Below, in pieces: positions 16,216 through 27,570 of a stretch of 64,000 nucleotides of DNA. Where the stretch lies: contig DASZOZ010000013.1 in NCBI GenBank assembly GCA_035550515.1, positions 8,168-72,167 on the forward strand. Direction: 5' to 3'. Origin of the DNA: DATARH01 sp035550515 (lineage in GTDB: Bacteria; Pseudomonadota; Alphaproteobacteria; ATCC43930; CGMCC-115725). The position numbers and the translations under genes were made by a program. Each line of letters opens with the position of its first letter. The stretch's first letter is position 1. A model generated the notes under the pieces. It did no database searches. It had not been told where the DNA came from and saw only the letters and a list, made by a program, of their open reading frames with translations.

Positions 16216-16968
16216 TCACGCCAGCGCGATGCAGTCGATCGCGACCTTGCGGCCGCCGATCAGCCCGGCCCCGCAGACCGTCCGGGCCGGAGGGTCCGCG
16301 GGAAAGAACGCACGATATACGTCGTTCATGTTGCCGTATTCCAGCATCGAGTAGATCAGCACGTTGACCTTGACGATCTTGGCCAGCGACGACCCCGCCA
16401 TGTCCAGCAGCTCGGCCATGTCCGTCAGGACCTGCCGCGTTTCGGCCGCGACCGTGCCGCGCTCGGCCGCGGTGAGGCCGGACAGGAAGACGAAATCGCC
16501 GGCGCGAACCGCCGCCGATTGATGCGGCTGGCGGGGTCCGATCACCTGTCGCGGCGAGCCGGCTCCGCGTTCGGGCCGGTCATGCGCGGCGGCTGTCACG
16601 TCGAGCATCACCTTGAACCCGGCCTCGATCTGCACGCTCATCACCGTGCGCGCCGGCGGGCTGGCGACATAGGGACGGTACGCCCGGTTCAACACGTCGT
16701 ACTCGATCCGGTCATAGATCATCGCGTGCACCTGGACGAGGCGGTCCAGCGACGACCCCGCGGCCTCCAGCAGCGTCTTGAGGTTTTCGAAGATGCGGCG
16801 GGTTTCGCTGGTCACCGTGCCGTGCCGGCGCTCGCCGGTCGCGGGATCGACCGCCACCATCCCCGAGCAGAAGACCAGGCCGCCGGCGCGGATCGCCGGG
16901 CTTTGGTGATGGCCGTATTCCCGGCGCAGGTCGAGGCCGGCAACCGGCGCCGCGACGATCTCGCGCAT
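16216..16968 (-). CDS. tandem two-domain RidA protein
   Basis: 250 residues. Two complete RidA domains, about 1-125 and 138-250, each with its own GxxVFxSG strand (GGLVFCSGM; GDFVFLSGL) and Arg motif (PPARTVMSVQ; PPARTVCGAG). RidA is usually a trimer of single domains with sites at the interfaces, so a tandem chain would build a pseudo-hexameric arrangement or dimer-based sites. With the single RidA next door there are three RidA domains in one operon, a sign that the pathway makes a reactive imine. Confidence 0.88.
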   Translation of the reverse strand: MREIVAAPVAGLDLRREYGHHQSPAIRAGGLVFCSGMVAVDPATGERRHGTVTSETRRIFENLKTLLEAAGSSLDRLVQVHAMIYDRIEYDVLNRAYRPYVASPPARTVMSVQIEAGFKVMLDVTAAAHDRPERGAGSPRQVIGPRQPHQSAAVRAGDFVFLSGLTAAERGTVAAETRQVLTDMAELLDMAGSSLAKIVKVNVLIYSMLEYGNMNDVYRAFFPADPPARTVCGAGLIGGRKVAIDCIALA

Positions 16969-16972
16969 CGGC

Positions 16973-17533
16973 TCAGCGCTGGAGGCCCTGCGCCCCGGCC
17001 GGCACGTCGTAAAAGGCGAGCGTCATCGAGACGCTGGTGTAATGCCCCATCAGGCAGATCACGTCGGTGATGCCGACATGGCCGAGCGCCTCGACTGCGC
17101 GGTCGTAGAGGCCCTTCGAGACCCAGCGCGCGTTGCTCAGGCAGACCGCCATCTCGTAGACGACCTGCTCCCGCTTGTCGTCGAACGCGGTCGGCAGTCC
17201 CGACAGCATCGCCTCGACCTTGGTGGGCGGCAGGCCGACTTCCTTGCCGCGCCGCTCATGGGCCGCGGTCGGGTAGGCCGAACGCCATTTGCTGTTGATG
17301 ACGATCACCGCGATCTCGCGCTCGCGCTCGGTCAGCGAGTATTTCCCGGCCTGGAAATGGCCACCGAAGGGCGCGGCGACCTTGGCCAGCTTCGGGTTGT
17401 GCACCCAGATCTTGTTGGGGCCGCCGAGCGGGCCGCGCGTCTCGACGGCGAAGCGATAGGATTCCTGCTGCTCAGCCGTCATCTCGTCATAGGGAATTTC
17501 GGCGTAGCGGCCGAATGTCGGCGTCTCGGGCAT
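16973..17533 (-). CDS. carboxymuconolactone decarboxylase/AhpD-fold protein
   Basis: 186 residues. The segment LTEREREIAVIVINSKWRSAY followed by PTAAHERRGKEVGL has the CMD helical hairpin. The CxxC pair of AhpD peroxidases is absent (PTAA instead), leaving only the His, so it is closer to the decarboxylase type. First gene of a five-gene minus-strand operon (this gene, double RidA, RidA, double deacetylase, SDR) that looks catabolic. The exact reaction cannot be named. Confidence 0.88.
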   Translation of the reverse strand: MPETPTFGRYAEIPYDEMTAEQQESYRFAVETRGPLGGPNKIWVHNPKLAKVAAPFGGHFQAGKYSLTEREREIAVIVINSKWRSAYPTAAHERRGKEVGLPPTKVEAMLSGLPTAFDDKREQVVYEMAVCLSNARWVSKGLYDRAVEALGHVGITDVICLMGHYTSVSMTLAFYDVPAGAQGLQR

Positions 17534-17601
17534 GCCAATCTCCTTGCGGAAGGATGCGGAGCGTATGGCAGCGCGGCCGCGGCGAAAAGCGGCATCTGAA
17601 C

Positions 17602-17678
17602 TGGTAGGCCGGGCAGGACTCGAACCTGCGACAGCGCCGTTATGAGCGGCGAGTTCTAACCAACTGAACTACCGGCCC
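17602..17678 (-). tRNA. tRNA with CAU anticodon, probably tRNA-Ile2 (lysidine type)
   Basis: The 77-base reverse complement folds fully: acceptor GGGCCGG with CCGGCCU (G1-U72), D arm GTTCAGTTGGTTAGAAC, anticodon stem GCCG/CGGC with loop CTCATAA, T arm GCAGG-TTCGAGT-CCTGC, and an encoded CCA. The anticodon is CAU. Pairs C4-G69 and C5-G68 are identity marks for the lysidine synthetase TilS, so isoleucine (AUA codons) is favoured over elongator methionine. Confidence 0.85.
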
Positions 17679-17751
17679 ACCCGCAGACACCATAGCAGAA
17701 CCACCGTCCCCCTTCCCATCCCCGGCGGGACGGCCGCGAGACGGGTGAGGG

Positions 17752-19734
<1,983 letters not shown>

Positions 19735-19805
19735 TCCGCCGTCCCTAGGCCATGGGTTGGTCCCGGCCGAGGCCGGAACATAAACCGTCGATCCTTGCAA
19801 GGGGC

Positions 19806-21668
19806 TTATCGGGGCGAGCCGCTTTCCGCCCGGCCGGGCGGAAACTCGTCCTCCGAAAACCCCTCCTGCGCCTCCCCTTCCGTTGCCGCCCGGTAGCGCT
19901 CCCACGCCTCCGGGACGGTCAGATCCTCGGCCGGCCCGTCCGTCGGCTTGCCGTAGCCGGCGCCGCGGAGCATGCCGATCACATGATCGCAGTAACGCAC
20001 CACCGCATCGACCTCGGCCACGCGTGCCAGCGAACTTGCGTGCTCGGCCAATACCGCGAGCACCGCGTCCACGGTCGCCGCGAACCCGCCCTGCCCTAAT
20101 TGTAGCCGAAGCCCCGTGGCGTCAAGCCCTACGGCCTCGACCTCGGCGCCAAAAATCGCCTGCCGCAGCGCCCGCAATTCCGGCTCCGGAAAGTCGAGCA
20201 CACTGATTTCCTCGACCCGCCGGGCGATCAGGAAGGTGTGCGTCAGCAGCATCGCCATGAGGATTTCGCGCTGCCGCCGACCCGGCGCGGGTGGCGGGGG
20301 TGGCGCATGAGCGCGCAAGGCGACGGCTTGTGCGGCCGGAACTCGGCCGAAACGCCCGGCATTCGGCGGAAATTTCGGCCGGCCGAGCGCAAACAGCTTG
20401 TCGCGCAGAAAGCGCCGGTATTCGGCCTGGACGATGCGGTCGGCGATGGCGGCGGCATGCCCCATCAGCCGGCGCTCGAGATCGGCGCGGCGCTCGGGCG
20501 TGTCGATCGGCCTGGCGTCGAGTTCGGACTGCCACAGCATCTCGGCGAGCGGTCTGGCCGCGTCCAGCAGCCGCTGGAACGCGCCGGGGCCGGCGGCGCG
20601 GATCAGCGAATCCGGGTCGTCGCCGGCCGGCAGCGTCACAAAGCGCAGCGATTGGCCCGGCTTCAGCAAGGGCAGCGCGCGATGCAGCGCGCGCAGGGCG
20701 GCGCGCTGACCCGCGGCGTCGCCGTCGAGGCACAGCACCGGCTCGGGGGCGAGCCGCCACAATTCGCCGAGATGCGCCTCGGTCAGCGCGGTGCCGAGCG
20801 GCGCCACCGCCGTGCCGAAATCCGCGCGGTGCAGCGCGATGACGTCCATATAGCCTTCGGTGACGATCGCGCCGGGACCGCCGGCGGCGAGGTCTCGCGC
20901 CGCGTTGGCCCGCACAAACGACAGGCCGTACAGCACGCGCCCCTTTTCGAACAGCGGGTGCTCCGGCGAGTTGAGGTATTTCGGCTGCCCCTCCTTGGTC
21001 CCGCCTGCGCCGAGCGTACGGCCGCCAAAGGCGATGACCCGGCCCGCCCGGTCGGCGATCGGGAAGATCACCCGCTCGCGGAAATAATCGTAGGGCTCGC
21101 CGCCGTAATCCGAAGCGTGCAGCAGCCCCGCTTCCATCAGCAGCGGCACGGGGAATTCCGGAGTCAGCGCGCGGCGCAGCGCATTGCGGTCCTCGCCGGC
21201 CCAGCCGAGCCGGAAACGGCGCATCGTCGCCTCGTCGTGCCCGCGCCGTTCGAGGTATCCGCGGCCGTGCAAGCCGGCCGGCGACCAGAGCTGCCGTTCG
21301 TAGAATTGCGCGGCAGCGGCCAGCGCTTCGAGCAGCGTCTTCTGGCGCTGCGCCTTTTCGCGCTCCAGCGGCGTCTGCTGCGGCACCTGGACGCCGGCGG
21401 TTTCGGCCAGCCGCTCGACGGCCTCGATAAAATCGAGGTTCTCCGAGCGCATGACGTAGCCGATCGCATCGCCATGCGCGCCGCAGCCGAAGCAGTGGAA
21501 AAAGCCCTTGTCCTCGACGACGTAGAACGACGGCGTCTTTTCGTTGTGGAACGGGCACAGCCCGCCGTATTCGCGGCCCTTCCGCGTCAGCCGCACCCGT
21601 TTGCCGACGAGGTCGGCAAGCGACACGCGCGACCTGAGCTCATCGAGAAAACCGGGGGGAAACGCCAT
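19806..21668 (-). CDS. dnaG: DNA primase
   Basis: 620 residues. Zinc ribbon with C38, H41, C59 and C62 (CPFHNEKTPSF, FHCFGCGAHGD), the primase core, then TOPRIM (VTEGYMDVIALH; LDGDAAG). The C-terminal DnaB-interaction region is present but divergent. Makes RNA primers at the replication fork. Located between yqeY and rpoD. Confidence 0.97.
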   Translation of the reverse strand: MAFPPGFLDELRSRVSLADLVGKRVRLTRKGREYGGLCPFHNEKTPSFYVVEDKGFFHCFGCGAHGDAIGYVMRSENLDFIEAVERLAETAGVQVPQQTPLEREKAQRQKTLLEALAAAAQFYERQLWSPAGLHGRGYLERRGHDEATMRRFRLGWAGEDRNALRRALTPEFPVPLLMEAGLLHASDYGGEPYDYFRERVIFPIADRAGRVIAFGGRTLGAGGTKEGQPKYLNSPEHPLFEKGRVLYGLSFVRANAARDLAAGGPGAIVTEGYMDVIALHRADFGTAVAPLGTALTEAHLGELWRLAPEPVLCLDGDAAGQRAALRALHRALPLLKPGQSLRFVTLPAGDDPDSLIRAAGPGAFQRLLDAARPLAEMLWQSELDARPIDTPERRADLERRLMGHAAAIADRIVQAEYRRFLRDKLFALGRPKFPPNAGRFGRVPAAQAVALRAHAPPPPPAPGRRQREILMAMLLTHTFLIARRVEEISVLDFPEPELRALRQAIFGAEVEAVGLDATGLRLQLGQGGFAATVDAVLAVLAEHASSLARVAEVDAVVRYCDHVIGMLRGAGYGKPTDGPAEDLTVPEAWERYRAATEGEAQEGFSEDEFPPGRAESGSPR

Positions 21669-21831
21669 GCTTATCGCCCCTCGCCCGCTTGCGGGAGAGG
21701 GAGGGACCCGGCGCAGAGTGCCGGGAGGGTGAGGGTCGTCTTGCGCCGGCCTCCCTCACCCGTCTCGCGCCTCGTGGCGCGATCCACCCTCTCCCGCACG
21801 CGGGAGAGGGGCTTTATGTACCCCGGCAGGT
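21669..21831. repeat. intergenic palindromic repeat block between yqeY and dnaG
   Basis: Arms CCCGCTTGCGGGAGAGGGAGGG and CCCTCTCCCGCACGCGGGAGAGGGGC, with GGGTGAGGG against CCCTCACCC inside, form a nested imperfect palindrome. Similar short pieces recur at 17700-17755, 10300-10400 and 47927-47957. No gene is seen here. Confidence 0.65.
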
Positions 21832-22287
21832 TCAACCCAATAGCCGTTTCACCACGGCGCCGGCCTTGGCCATGTCGAGGACGCCGGCGTGGCGTTCGCG
21901 CAAGAGCCCCATGACCTTGCCCATGTCCTTGATGCCGGCGGCGCCCGCTTCGGCGATCGCCGCCTCGGCGGCGGTCTCGATGCCGGCCTCGTCGAGCTGC
22001 CGGGGCAGAAAGCTTTCGATGACCGCGATCTCCTCGGCCTCCTGCCGCGCCAGCTCGGGGCGGTTGCCCCGGTTGTAGAGCTCGATCGATTCGCGCCGCT
22101 GCTTGACCATGCCCTGCAGCATGCGCTGGATGTCGCCATCGCCGATTCCCGTGCTGTTGCCCGCGGGGCGGGCCTCGATGTCCTTCTGCTTCAAGGCCGC
22201 GAGGATCAGCCGCACCGTCGACAAGGTACGGGTATCCTTGGCGCGCAGCGCAGTTTTCATGCGTTCGGTAAGGTCTTCGCGCAGCAT
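21832..22287 (-). CDS. GatB/YqeY domain-containing protein
   Basis: 151 residues, standard length. Starts MLREDLTERMKTALRAKD and holds EIAVIESFLPRQLDEA and KDMGKVMGLLRERHAG, the family signatures. YqeY resembles the C-terminal tRNA-binding part of GatB; its role is not settled. First gene of the yqeY-dnaG-rpoD series, divergent from carA. Confidence 0.93.
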   Translation of the reverse strand: MLREDLTERMKTALRAKDTRTLSTVRLILAALKQKDIEARPAGNSTGIGDGDIQRMLQGMVKQRRESIELYNRGNRPELARQEAEEIAVIESFLPRQLDEAGIETAAEAAIAEAGAAGIKDMGKVMGLLRERHAGVLDMAKAGAVVKRLLG

Positions 22288-22509
22288 TCAGGGGCTCCCG
22301 CCGCGGGCGGCGACCGCAGCCTACCGCGTTTCACCGGCGCTGAAAAAGGGCGCTGTCGCCGGTTCGGTAACCTATTGATCTGGCGATATGTTCATCACCG
22401 GGCGGGTTGACAAGCGCGGCAGCGGCCCTATGTTTCGCAAAACTGGGTTCCGCAAAATTGGGCGCCGCGCCTCGCCAAGCGGCCGCAAAATCCGGCAGGA
22501 CTGTTTTTG

Positions 22510-23685
22510 ATGACCGACCCCAACGCGGCCAGCCATACGCCGCGGCCACCCGACTGCAACGCGGCCCTGGTGCTGGCGGACGGGACGGTGTTTTGGGGCC
22601 GCGGCATCGGCGCGCCGGGACAGGCGGTCGGGGAAGTGTGCTTCAACACCGCGATCACCGGCTACCAGGAAATCCTGACCGACCCGTCCTATGCCGGGCA
22701 GATCATCACCTTTACCTTTCCGCATATCGGCAATGTCGGCACCAACCCGGAAGACGTCGAGACCACCACGCCGCCGGCCCGCGGGCTGGTGATCCGCGAA
22801 CCGATCACCGCGCCGGCGAATTACCGGGCGACCGAAGGCCTCGATGCTTGGCTCACGTCGCGCGGCATGACCGGGATTTCGGGTGTCGACACGCGGCGGC
22901 TGACGCGGCTGATCCGCGATCGCGGCGCGCCCAACGGGGTCATCGCCTATCGGCCCGACGGCAATCTCGACATCGCCGCCATGCAGGCGGAGGCCGCCGC
23001 CTGGCCGGGCCTCGAAGGCATGGATCTGGCGATCGAGGTAAGCTGCCGCCAGAGCTACGACTGGGACGAAACCGCCTGGGCGCGCGAAACCGGCTACGGC
23101 CGCCAGGCCGCGCCGCGGTTTCACGTCGTCGCCGTCGATTACGGCGCCAAGCGCAACATCCTGCGAATGCTGGCCGAGCATGGCTGCCGGGTGACCGTGG
23201 TGCCGGCCACCGCGACGGCCGAAGACATCATGCGCCACCAGCCCGACGGCGTGTTCCTGTCGAACGGGCCGGGCGACCCGGCGGCGACCGGCGAGTATGC
23301 GGTGCCGGTGCTGCGCCGGCTGCTCGATCGCGACGTGCCGCTGTTCGGCATCTGCCTCGGCCATCAGATGCTGGCGCTGGCCGTCGGCGGGCGGACCTAC
23401 AAGCTCGACCGCGGGCATCGCGGCGCCAACCAACCGGTCAAGGACCTGGCCACCGGCAAGGTCGAGATCACCAGCCAGAACCACGGCTTCGCGGTCGACC
23501 CCGACAGCCTGCCGCAGGGGGTGACGGCGACGCATCTCTCCCTGTTCGACAACACCAACGAGGGGCTGGCGATCGCAGGCAAACCGGTGTTCTCGGTGCA
23601 GCACCACCCCGAGGCCAGCCCCGGCCCGCAGGACGCGCACTATCTGTTCGGGCGGTTTGTCGCGATGATGGAAAAGGCGAAGTGA
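22510..23685 (+). CDS. carA: carbamoyl-phosphate synthase small subunit
   Basis: 391 residues from ATG 22510. N-terminal CarA domain (FNTAITGYQEILTDPSYAGQ) and class I glutamine amidotransferase with nucleophile Cys in FGICLGHQML and the HPE pair in SVQHHPEASPGP. Supplies ammonia from glutamine to CarB for arginine and pyrimidine synthesis. The 222 bases upstream, shared with the divergent yqeY, hold its promoter; no clear regulatory hairpin was found. Confidence 0.97.
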   Translation: MTDPNAASHTPRPPDCNAALVLADGTVFWGRGIGAPGQAVGEVCFNTAITGYQEILTDPSYAGQIITFTFPHIGNVGTNPEDVETTTPPARGLVIREPITAPANYRATEGLDAWLTSRGMTGISGVDTRRLTRLIRDRGAPNGVIAYRPDGNLDIAAMQAEAAAWPGLEGMDLAIEVSCRQSYDWDETAWARETGYGRQAAPRFHVVAVDYGAKRNILRMLAEHGCRVTVVPATATAEDIMRHQPDGVFLSNGPGDPAATGEYAVPVLRRLLDRDVPLFGICLGHQMLALAVGGRTYKLDRGHRGANQPVKDLATGKVEITSQNHGFAVDPDSLPQGVTATHLSLFDNTNEGLAIAGKPVFSVQHHPEASPGPQDAHYLFGRFVAMMEKAK

Positions 23686-23783
23686 GGGGCGGCTGCTCGC
23701 TTCGGTCACACCTCAGGATGAGGACGGTTTGTCGATGGCATCAAGTAAAGCCCCTCGTCCCGAGGGGGCTGCACCAGCGCTAA

Positions 23784-26700
23784 ATGCCCAAACGCACTGA
23801 CATCGCATCGATCCTCATCATCGGCGCCGGCCCGATCGTCATCGGCCAGGCGTGCGAGTTCGACTATTCCGGCGCGCAGGCCTGCAAAGCCCTGAAGCAG
23901 GAAGGCTACCGGATTATCCTGGTCAACTCGAACCCGGCGACGATCATGACCGACCCGGGGCTGGCCGACGCGACCTATATCGAGCCGATCACTCCGGCCG
24001 TCGTCGAGAAGATCATCGCCCGCGAGCGGCCCGATGCGCTGCTGCCGACGATGGGCGGGCAGACCGCGCTCAACACCGCGCTGGCGCTGTCGCAATCGGG
24101 GGTGCTGGCGGCCTACGGCGTCGAGCTGATCGGCGCGCGCGAGGCGGCGATCGAAAAGGCCGAGGACCGCCAGCTGTTCCGCCAGGCGATGGACAAGATC
24201 GGCTTGGTCTCGCCGAAAAGCCGGCTCGCCAAATCGCTGGACGAGGCGGTAGCGGCGCTCGAGGCGACCGGGCTGCCGGCGATCATCCGGCCGTCGTTCA
24301 CGCTGGGCGGCACCGGCGGCGGCATCGCCTACAACACCGAGGAATTCGAGGAGATCGTCCGCGGCGGGCTGCGCGCCTCGCCGGCGCACGAGGTGCTGAT
24401 CGAGGAATCGGTGCTCGGCTGGAAGGAGTACGAGCTCGAAGTCGTGCGCGACCGCAACGACAACTGCATCATCATCTGCTCGATCGAGAACATCGACCCG
24501 ATGGGAGTCCATACCGGCGACTCGGTGACGGTCGCCCCGGCGCTGACCCTGACCGACAAGGAATATCAGATCATGCGCAACGCCGCGATCGCGGTGCTGC
24601 GCGAGATCGGCGTCGATACCGGCGGATCGAACGTGCAGTTCGCGGTCAACCCGGCCGACGGGCGGCTGGTCATCATCGAGATGAACCCGCGGGTCTCGCG
24701 CTCCTCGGCGCTGGCGTCGAAGGCGACGGGGTTCCCGATCGCCAAGGTCGCCGCCAAGCTCGCGGTCGGCTACACGCTCGACGAGCTGCAGAACGAGATC
24801 ACCGGCGTCACCCCGGCCTCGTTCGAGCCGACGATCGACTATGTCGTCACCAAGATCCCGCGTTTCACGTTCGAGAAATTCCCCGGCGCGGCGCCGCTGC
24901 TGACCACCTCGATGAAGTCGGTGGGCGAGGCGATGGCGATCGGCCGCAGCTTTGCCGAATCGGTGCAGAAGGCGCTGCGCTCGCTGGAGACCGGGCTCGA
25001 CGGGTTTGACGAAGTCGCCGTCGAGGGCGTCGAAAGCGGCGGCAAGGAGGCGGTGAAGGCAGCGCTTGCCCGCCCGGCGCCGGACCGGCTGCTGCTGATC
25101 GCGCAGGCCTATCGCCACGGGCTGACGACGGCGGAAATTCACGCCGCCTGCCATTTCGAGCGGTGGTTCCTGGAGCGTATCGAGGAGATCGTCGCAACCG
25201 AGGAGCGGGTGCGGCGTGACGGGCTGCCGGGCGATGCGACGGCGTTTCTGCGGCTCAAGCAGATGGGCTTCTCCGACAAGCGGCTCGGCAAGCTGGTCGG
25301 GCTCGATGAGGCCGTGGTGGCGAAGCAGCGCCGCAAGCTGCGGCTGACGCCGGTCTACAAGCGCGTCGACACCTGCGCTGCCGAATTCGCCTCGCGGACG
25401 CCCTATCTCTACTCGGCTTATGAGGGCGACGGGCTCAACCTGCCGGAATGCGAGGCCGATCCGAGCGAGCGCCGCAAGGTGGTGATCCTAGGCGGCGGGC
25501 CGAACCGCATCGGCCAGGGGATCGAGTTCGATTATTGCTGCGTCCATGCCGCCTACGCGCTGCGCGAAGCGGCCCCGGGGGACGACCCGGCGAACGGCAT
25601 CGAGACGATCATGATCAACTGCAACCCCGAGACCGTGTCGACCGACTACGACACGTCGGACCGGCTCTATTTCGAGCCGCTGACCGCCGAGGACGTGGTC
25701 GAGATCGTCCGTGTCGAGCAGCGCCGCGGGACGCTGCTCGGCGTCATCGTGCAGTTCGGCGGGCAGACGCCGCTCAACCTGGCGAAGGCGCTGGAGGCGG
25801 CCGACATCCCGATCCTCGGCACCTCGCCCGACGCGATCGACCTCGCCGAGGACCGCAAGCGCTTCCAGCAGCTGCTGCGCAGCCTGGGGCTGCGCCAGCC
25901 GGCGAACGACACCGCCTATTCGGCCGCGGAAGCCGAGGCGATCGCCCAGCGCATCGGCTATCCGGTGGTGATCCGGCCGTCCTATGTGCTCGGCGGGCGG
26001 GCGATGGAGATCGTCCACGACACCGCCGGGCTGCAGCGCTACATCCGCAACGCGGTGCGCGTGTCCGGCACCAGCCCGGTGCTGATCGACCGCTATCTGC
26101 AGGACGCGATCGAGGTCGATGCCGATGCGGTCGCCGATGGCGAGCGCGTCTATGTCGCCGGGATCATGGAGCATATCGAGGAAGCCGGCATTCATTCCGG
26201 CGACTCGGCCTGCTCGCTGCCGCCCTACAGCCTCTCACCGGAAACGGTCGGCGAGATCGAGCGGCAGACCGTGGCGCTGGCCCGCGCGCTCAACGTCGTC
26301 GGGCTGATGAACGTCCAGTTCGCGGTCAAGGACGGCGATGTCTACGTGCTCGAAGTCAACCCGCGCGCCTCGCGCACGGTGCCGTTTGTCGCCAAGGCGA
26401 CGGGCGTGCCGATCGCCAAGATCGCGGCGCGGGTGATGACCGGCGAGCGGCTGTCGGACGTCGTCGCCCGCGACCGGCCGGCCGCCAACACGCATGTAGC
26501 GGTCAAGGAGGCGGTGTTCCCGTTTGCCCGCTTCCCTGGCGTCGACCTGATCCTCGGCCCGGAAATGAAATCGACCGGCGAGGTCATGGGGCTCGACAGC
26601 GATTTCGGGCGCGCCTTCGCCAAATCGCAGCTCGGCGCCGGGATCGACCTGCCGCAGCACGGCGCGGTGTTCGTGTCGGTGCGCGACGGCGACAAGGCGG

Positions 26701-27050
26701 CGCTGGTCGAGCCTTGCCGGCAGCTGGCCGAATGGGGGTTCGAGCTGATCGCAACGCGCGGCACCGCGGCAACGCTGGTCGGATCGGGGATCGCGGTCAC
26801 GGTCGTCAACAAAGTGCAGGAGGGGCGGCCCGACATTGTCGACGAGATGCGCAGCGGCCGGGTTCAGCTCGTGTTCAACACCACCGAGGGCGCCCAGGCG
26901 ATCGCCGACAGCTTCAGCTTGCGTCGGACGGCTTTAACCCACAACATTCCCTACTACACGACCGTCGCCGGCGCGCGCGCCGCGGTGCAGGCGATCGGGG
27001 CGCTGCGCCGGGGCAGTCTTGAAGTTGCTCCGCTGCAATCCTACTTCTAA
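23784..27050 (+). CDS. carB: carbamoyl-phosphate synthase large subunit
   Basis: 1088 residues, normal for CarB. Two homologous ATP-grasp halves are visible (GAGPIVIGQACEFDYSG near the start and GGGPNRIGQGIEFDYCC in the second half), each with a RPSxxLGG loop (RPSFTLGGTGGG; RPSYVLGGRAME), then the C-terminal MGS-like allosteric domain. Uses two ATP to make carbamoyl phosphate from bicarbonate and ammonia. Lies 98 bases after carA. Confidence 0.98.
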   Translation: MPKRTDIASILIIGAGPIVIGQACEFDYSGAQACKALKQEGYRIILVNSNPATIMTDPGLADATYIEPITPAVVEKIIARERPDALLPTMGGQTALNTALALSQSGVLAAYGVELIGAREAAIEKAEDRQLFRQAMDKIGLVSPKSRLAKSLDEAVAALEATGLPAIIRPSFTLGGTGGGIAYNTEEFEEIVRGGLRASPAHEVLIEESVLGWKEYELEVVRDRNDNCIIICSIENIDPMGVHTGDSVTVAPALTLTDKEYQIMRNAAIAVLREIGVDTGGSNVQFAVNPADGRLVIIEMNPRVSRSSALASKATGFPIAKVAAKLAVGYTLDELQNEITGVTPASFEPTIDYVVTKIPRFTFEKFPGAAPLLTTSMKSVGEAMAIGRSFAESVQKALRSLETGLDGFDEVAVEGVESGGKEAVKAALARPAPDRLLLIAQAYRHGLTTAEIHAACHFERWFLERIEEIVATEERVRRDGLPGDATAFLRLKQMGFSDKRLGKLVGLDEAVVAKQRRKLRLTPVYKRVDTCAAEFASRTPYLYSAYEGDGLNLPECEADPSERRKVVILGGGPNRIGQGIEFDYCCVHAAYALREAAPGDDPANGIETIMINCNPETVSTDYDTSDRLYFEPLTAEDVVEIVRVEQRRGTLLGVIVQFGGQTPLNLAKALEAADIPILGTSPDAIDLAEDRKRFQQLLRSLGLRQPANDTAYSAAEAEAIAQRIGYPVVIRPSYVLGGRAMEIVHDTAGLQRYIRNAVRVSGTSPVLIDRYLQDAIEVDADAVADGERVYVAGIMEHIEEAGIHSGDSACSLPPYSLSPETVGEIERQTVALARALNVVGLMNVQFAVKDGDVYVLEVNPRASRTVPFVAKATGVPIAKIAARVMTGERLSDVVARDRPAANTHVAVKEAVFPFARFPGVDLILGPEMKSTGEVMGLDSDFGRAFAKSQLGAGIDLPQHGAVFVSVRDGDKAALVEPCRQLAEWGFELIATRGTAATLVGSGIAVTVVNKVQEGRPDIVDEMRSGRVQLVFNTTEGAQAIADSFSLRRTALTHNIPYYTTVAGARAAVQAIGALRRGSLEVAPLQSYF

Positions 27051-27087
27051 CCGCTGTTTTCCGACATCTGGGGTTTAAGCTGGTCCG

Positions 27088-27561
27088 ATGAACAGGCTCC
27101 CGATGACTTCCGACGGCTACAACCGGCTGCTTGAGGAGATCAAGCGGCTGAAAACGGCCGAGCGGCCGGCAATCATCCGCGCGATCGCCGAGGCGCGTAC
27201 GCATGGCGACCTGTCGGAAAATGCCGAGTATCACGCCGCGCGCGAACGCCAGAGCTTTATCGAAGGCCGCCTCATGGAACTGGAGGACAAGGTCGCGCGC
27301 GCGGAAGTCATCGACACCTCGAAACTTTCGGGCTCGGTCGTCAAGTTCGGCGCGACCGTTACCCTCGCCGACGAGGAAACCGACGAGGAGCAGACCTTTG
27401 TCATCGTCGGCGAGGACGAGGCCGACGTTAAGGGCGGCAAGCTTTCGGTCGCCTCGCCGCTGGCGCGCGCGCTGATCGGCAAGGGCAAGGGCGACAGCGT
27501 CGAGGTCTCGACCCCGCGCGGCAACAAATCCTATGAGGTCGTTACCGTCGCCTTCGGCTGA
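27088..27561 (+). CDS. greA: transcription elongation factor GreA
   Basis: 157 residues. N-terminal coiled coil with the acidic tip THGDLSENAEYHAARERQ (the Asp and Glu that act in the polymerase secondary channel) and a C-terminal FKBP-like domain ending SYEVVTVAF. Stimulates cleavage of backtracked RNA. 37 bases after carB, so often co-transcribed; this arrangement is common in alphaproteobacteria. Confidence 0.97.
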   Translation: MNRLPMTSDGYNRLLEEIKRLKTAERPAIIRAIAEARTHGDLSENAEYHAARERQSFIEGRLMELEDKVARAEVIDTSKLSGSVVKFGATVTLADEETDEEQTFVIVGEDEADVKGGKLSVASPLARALIGKGKGDSVEVSTPRGNKSYEVVTVAFG

Positions 27562-27570
27562 CTGGCGCCG

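Noticed and set aside
17602..17678. Elongator tRNA-Met
   Set aside because: C4-G69 and C5-G68 favour the lysidine-modified tRNA-Ile2, though methionine is not fully excluded.
22288..22509. Pyrimidine or arginine attenuator before carA
   Set aside because: No convincing leader peptide or hairpin with a T run was found.
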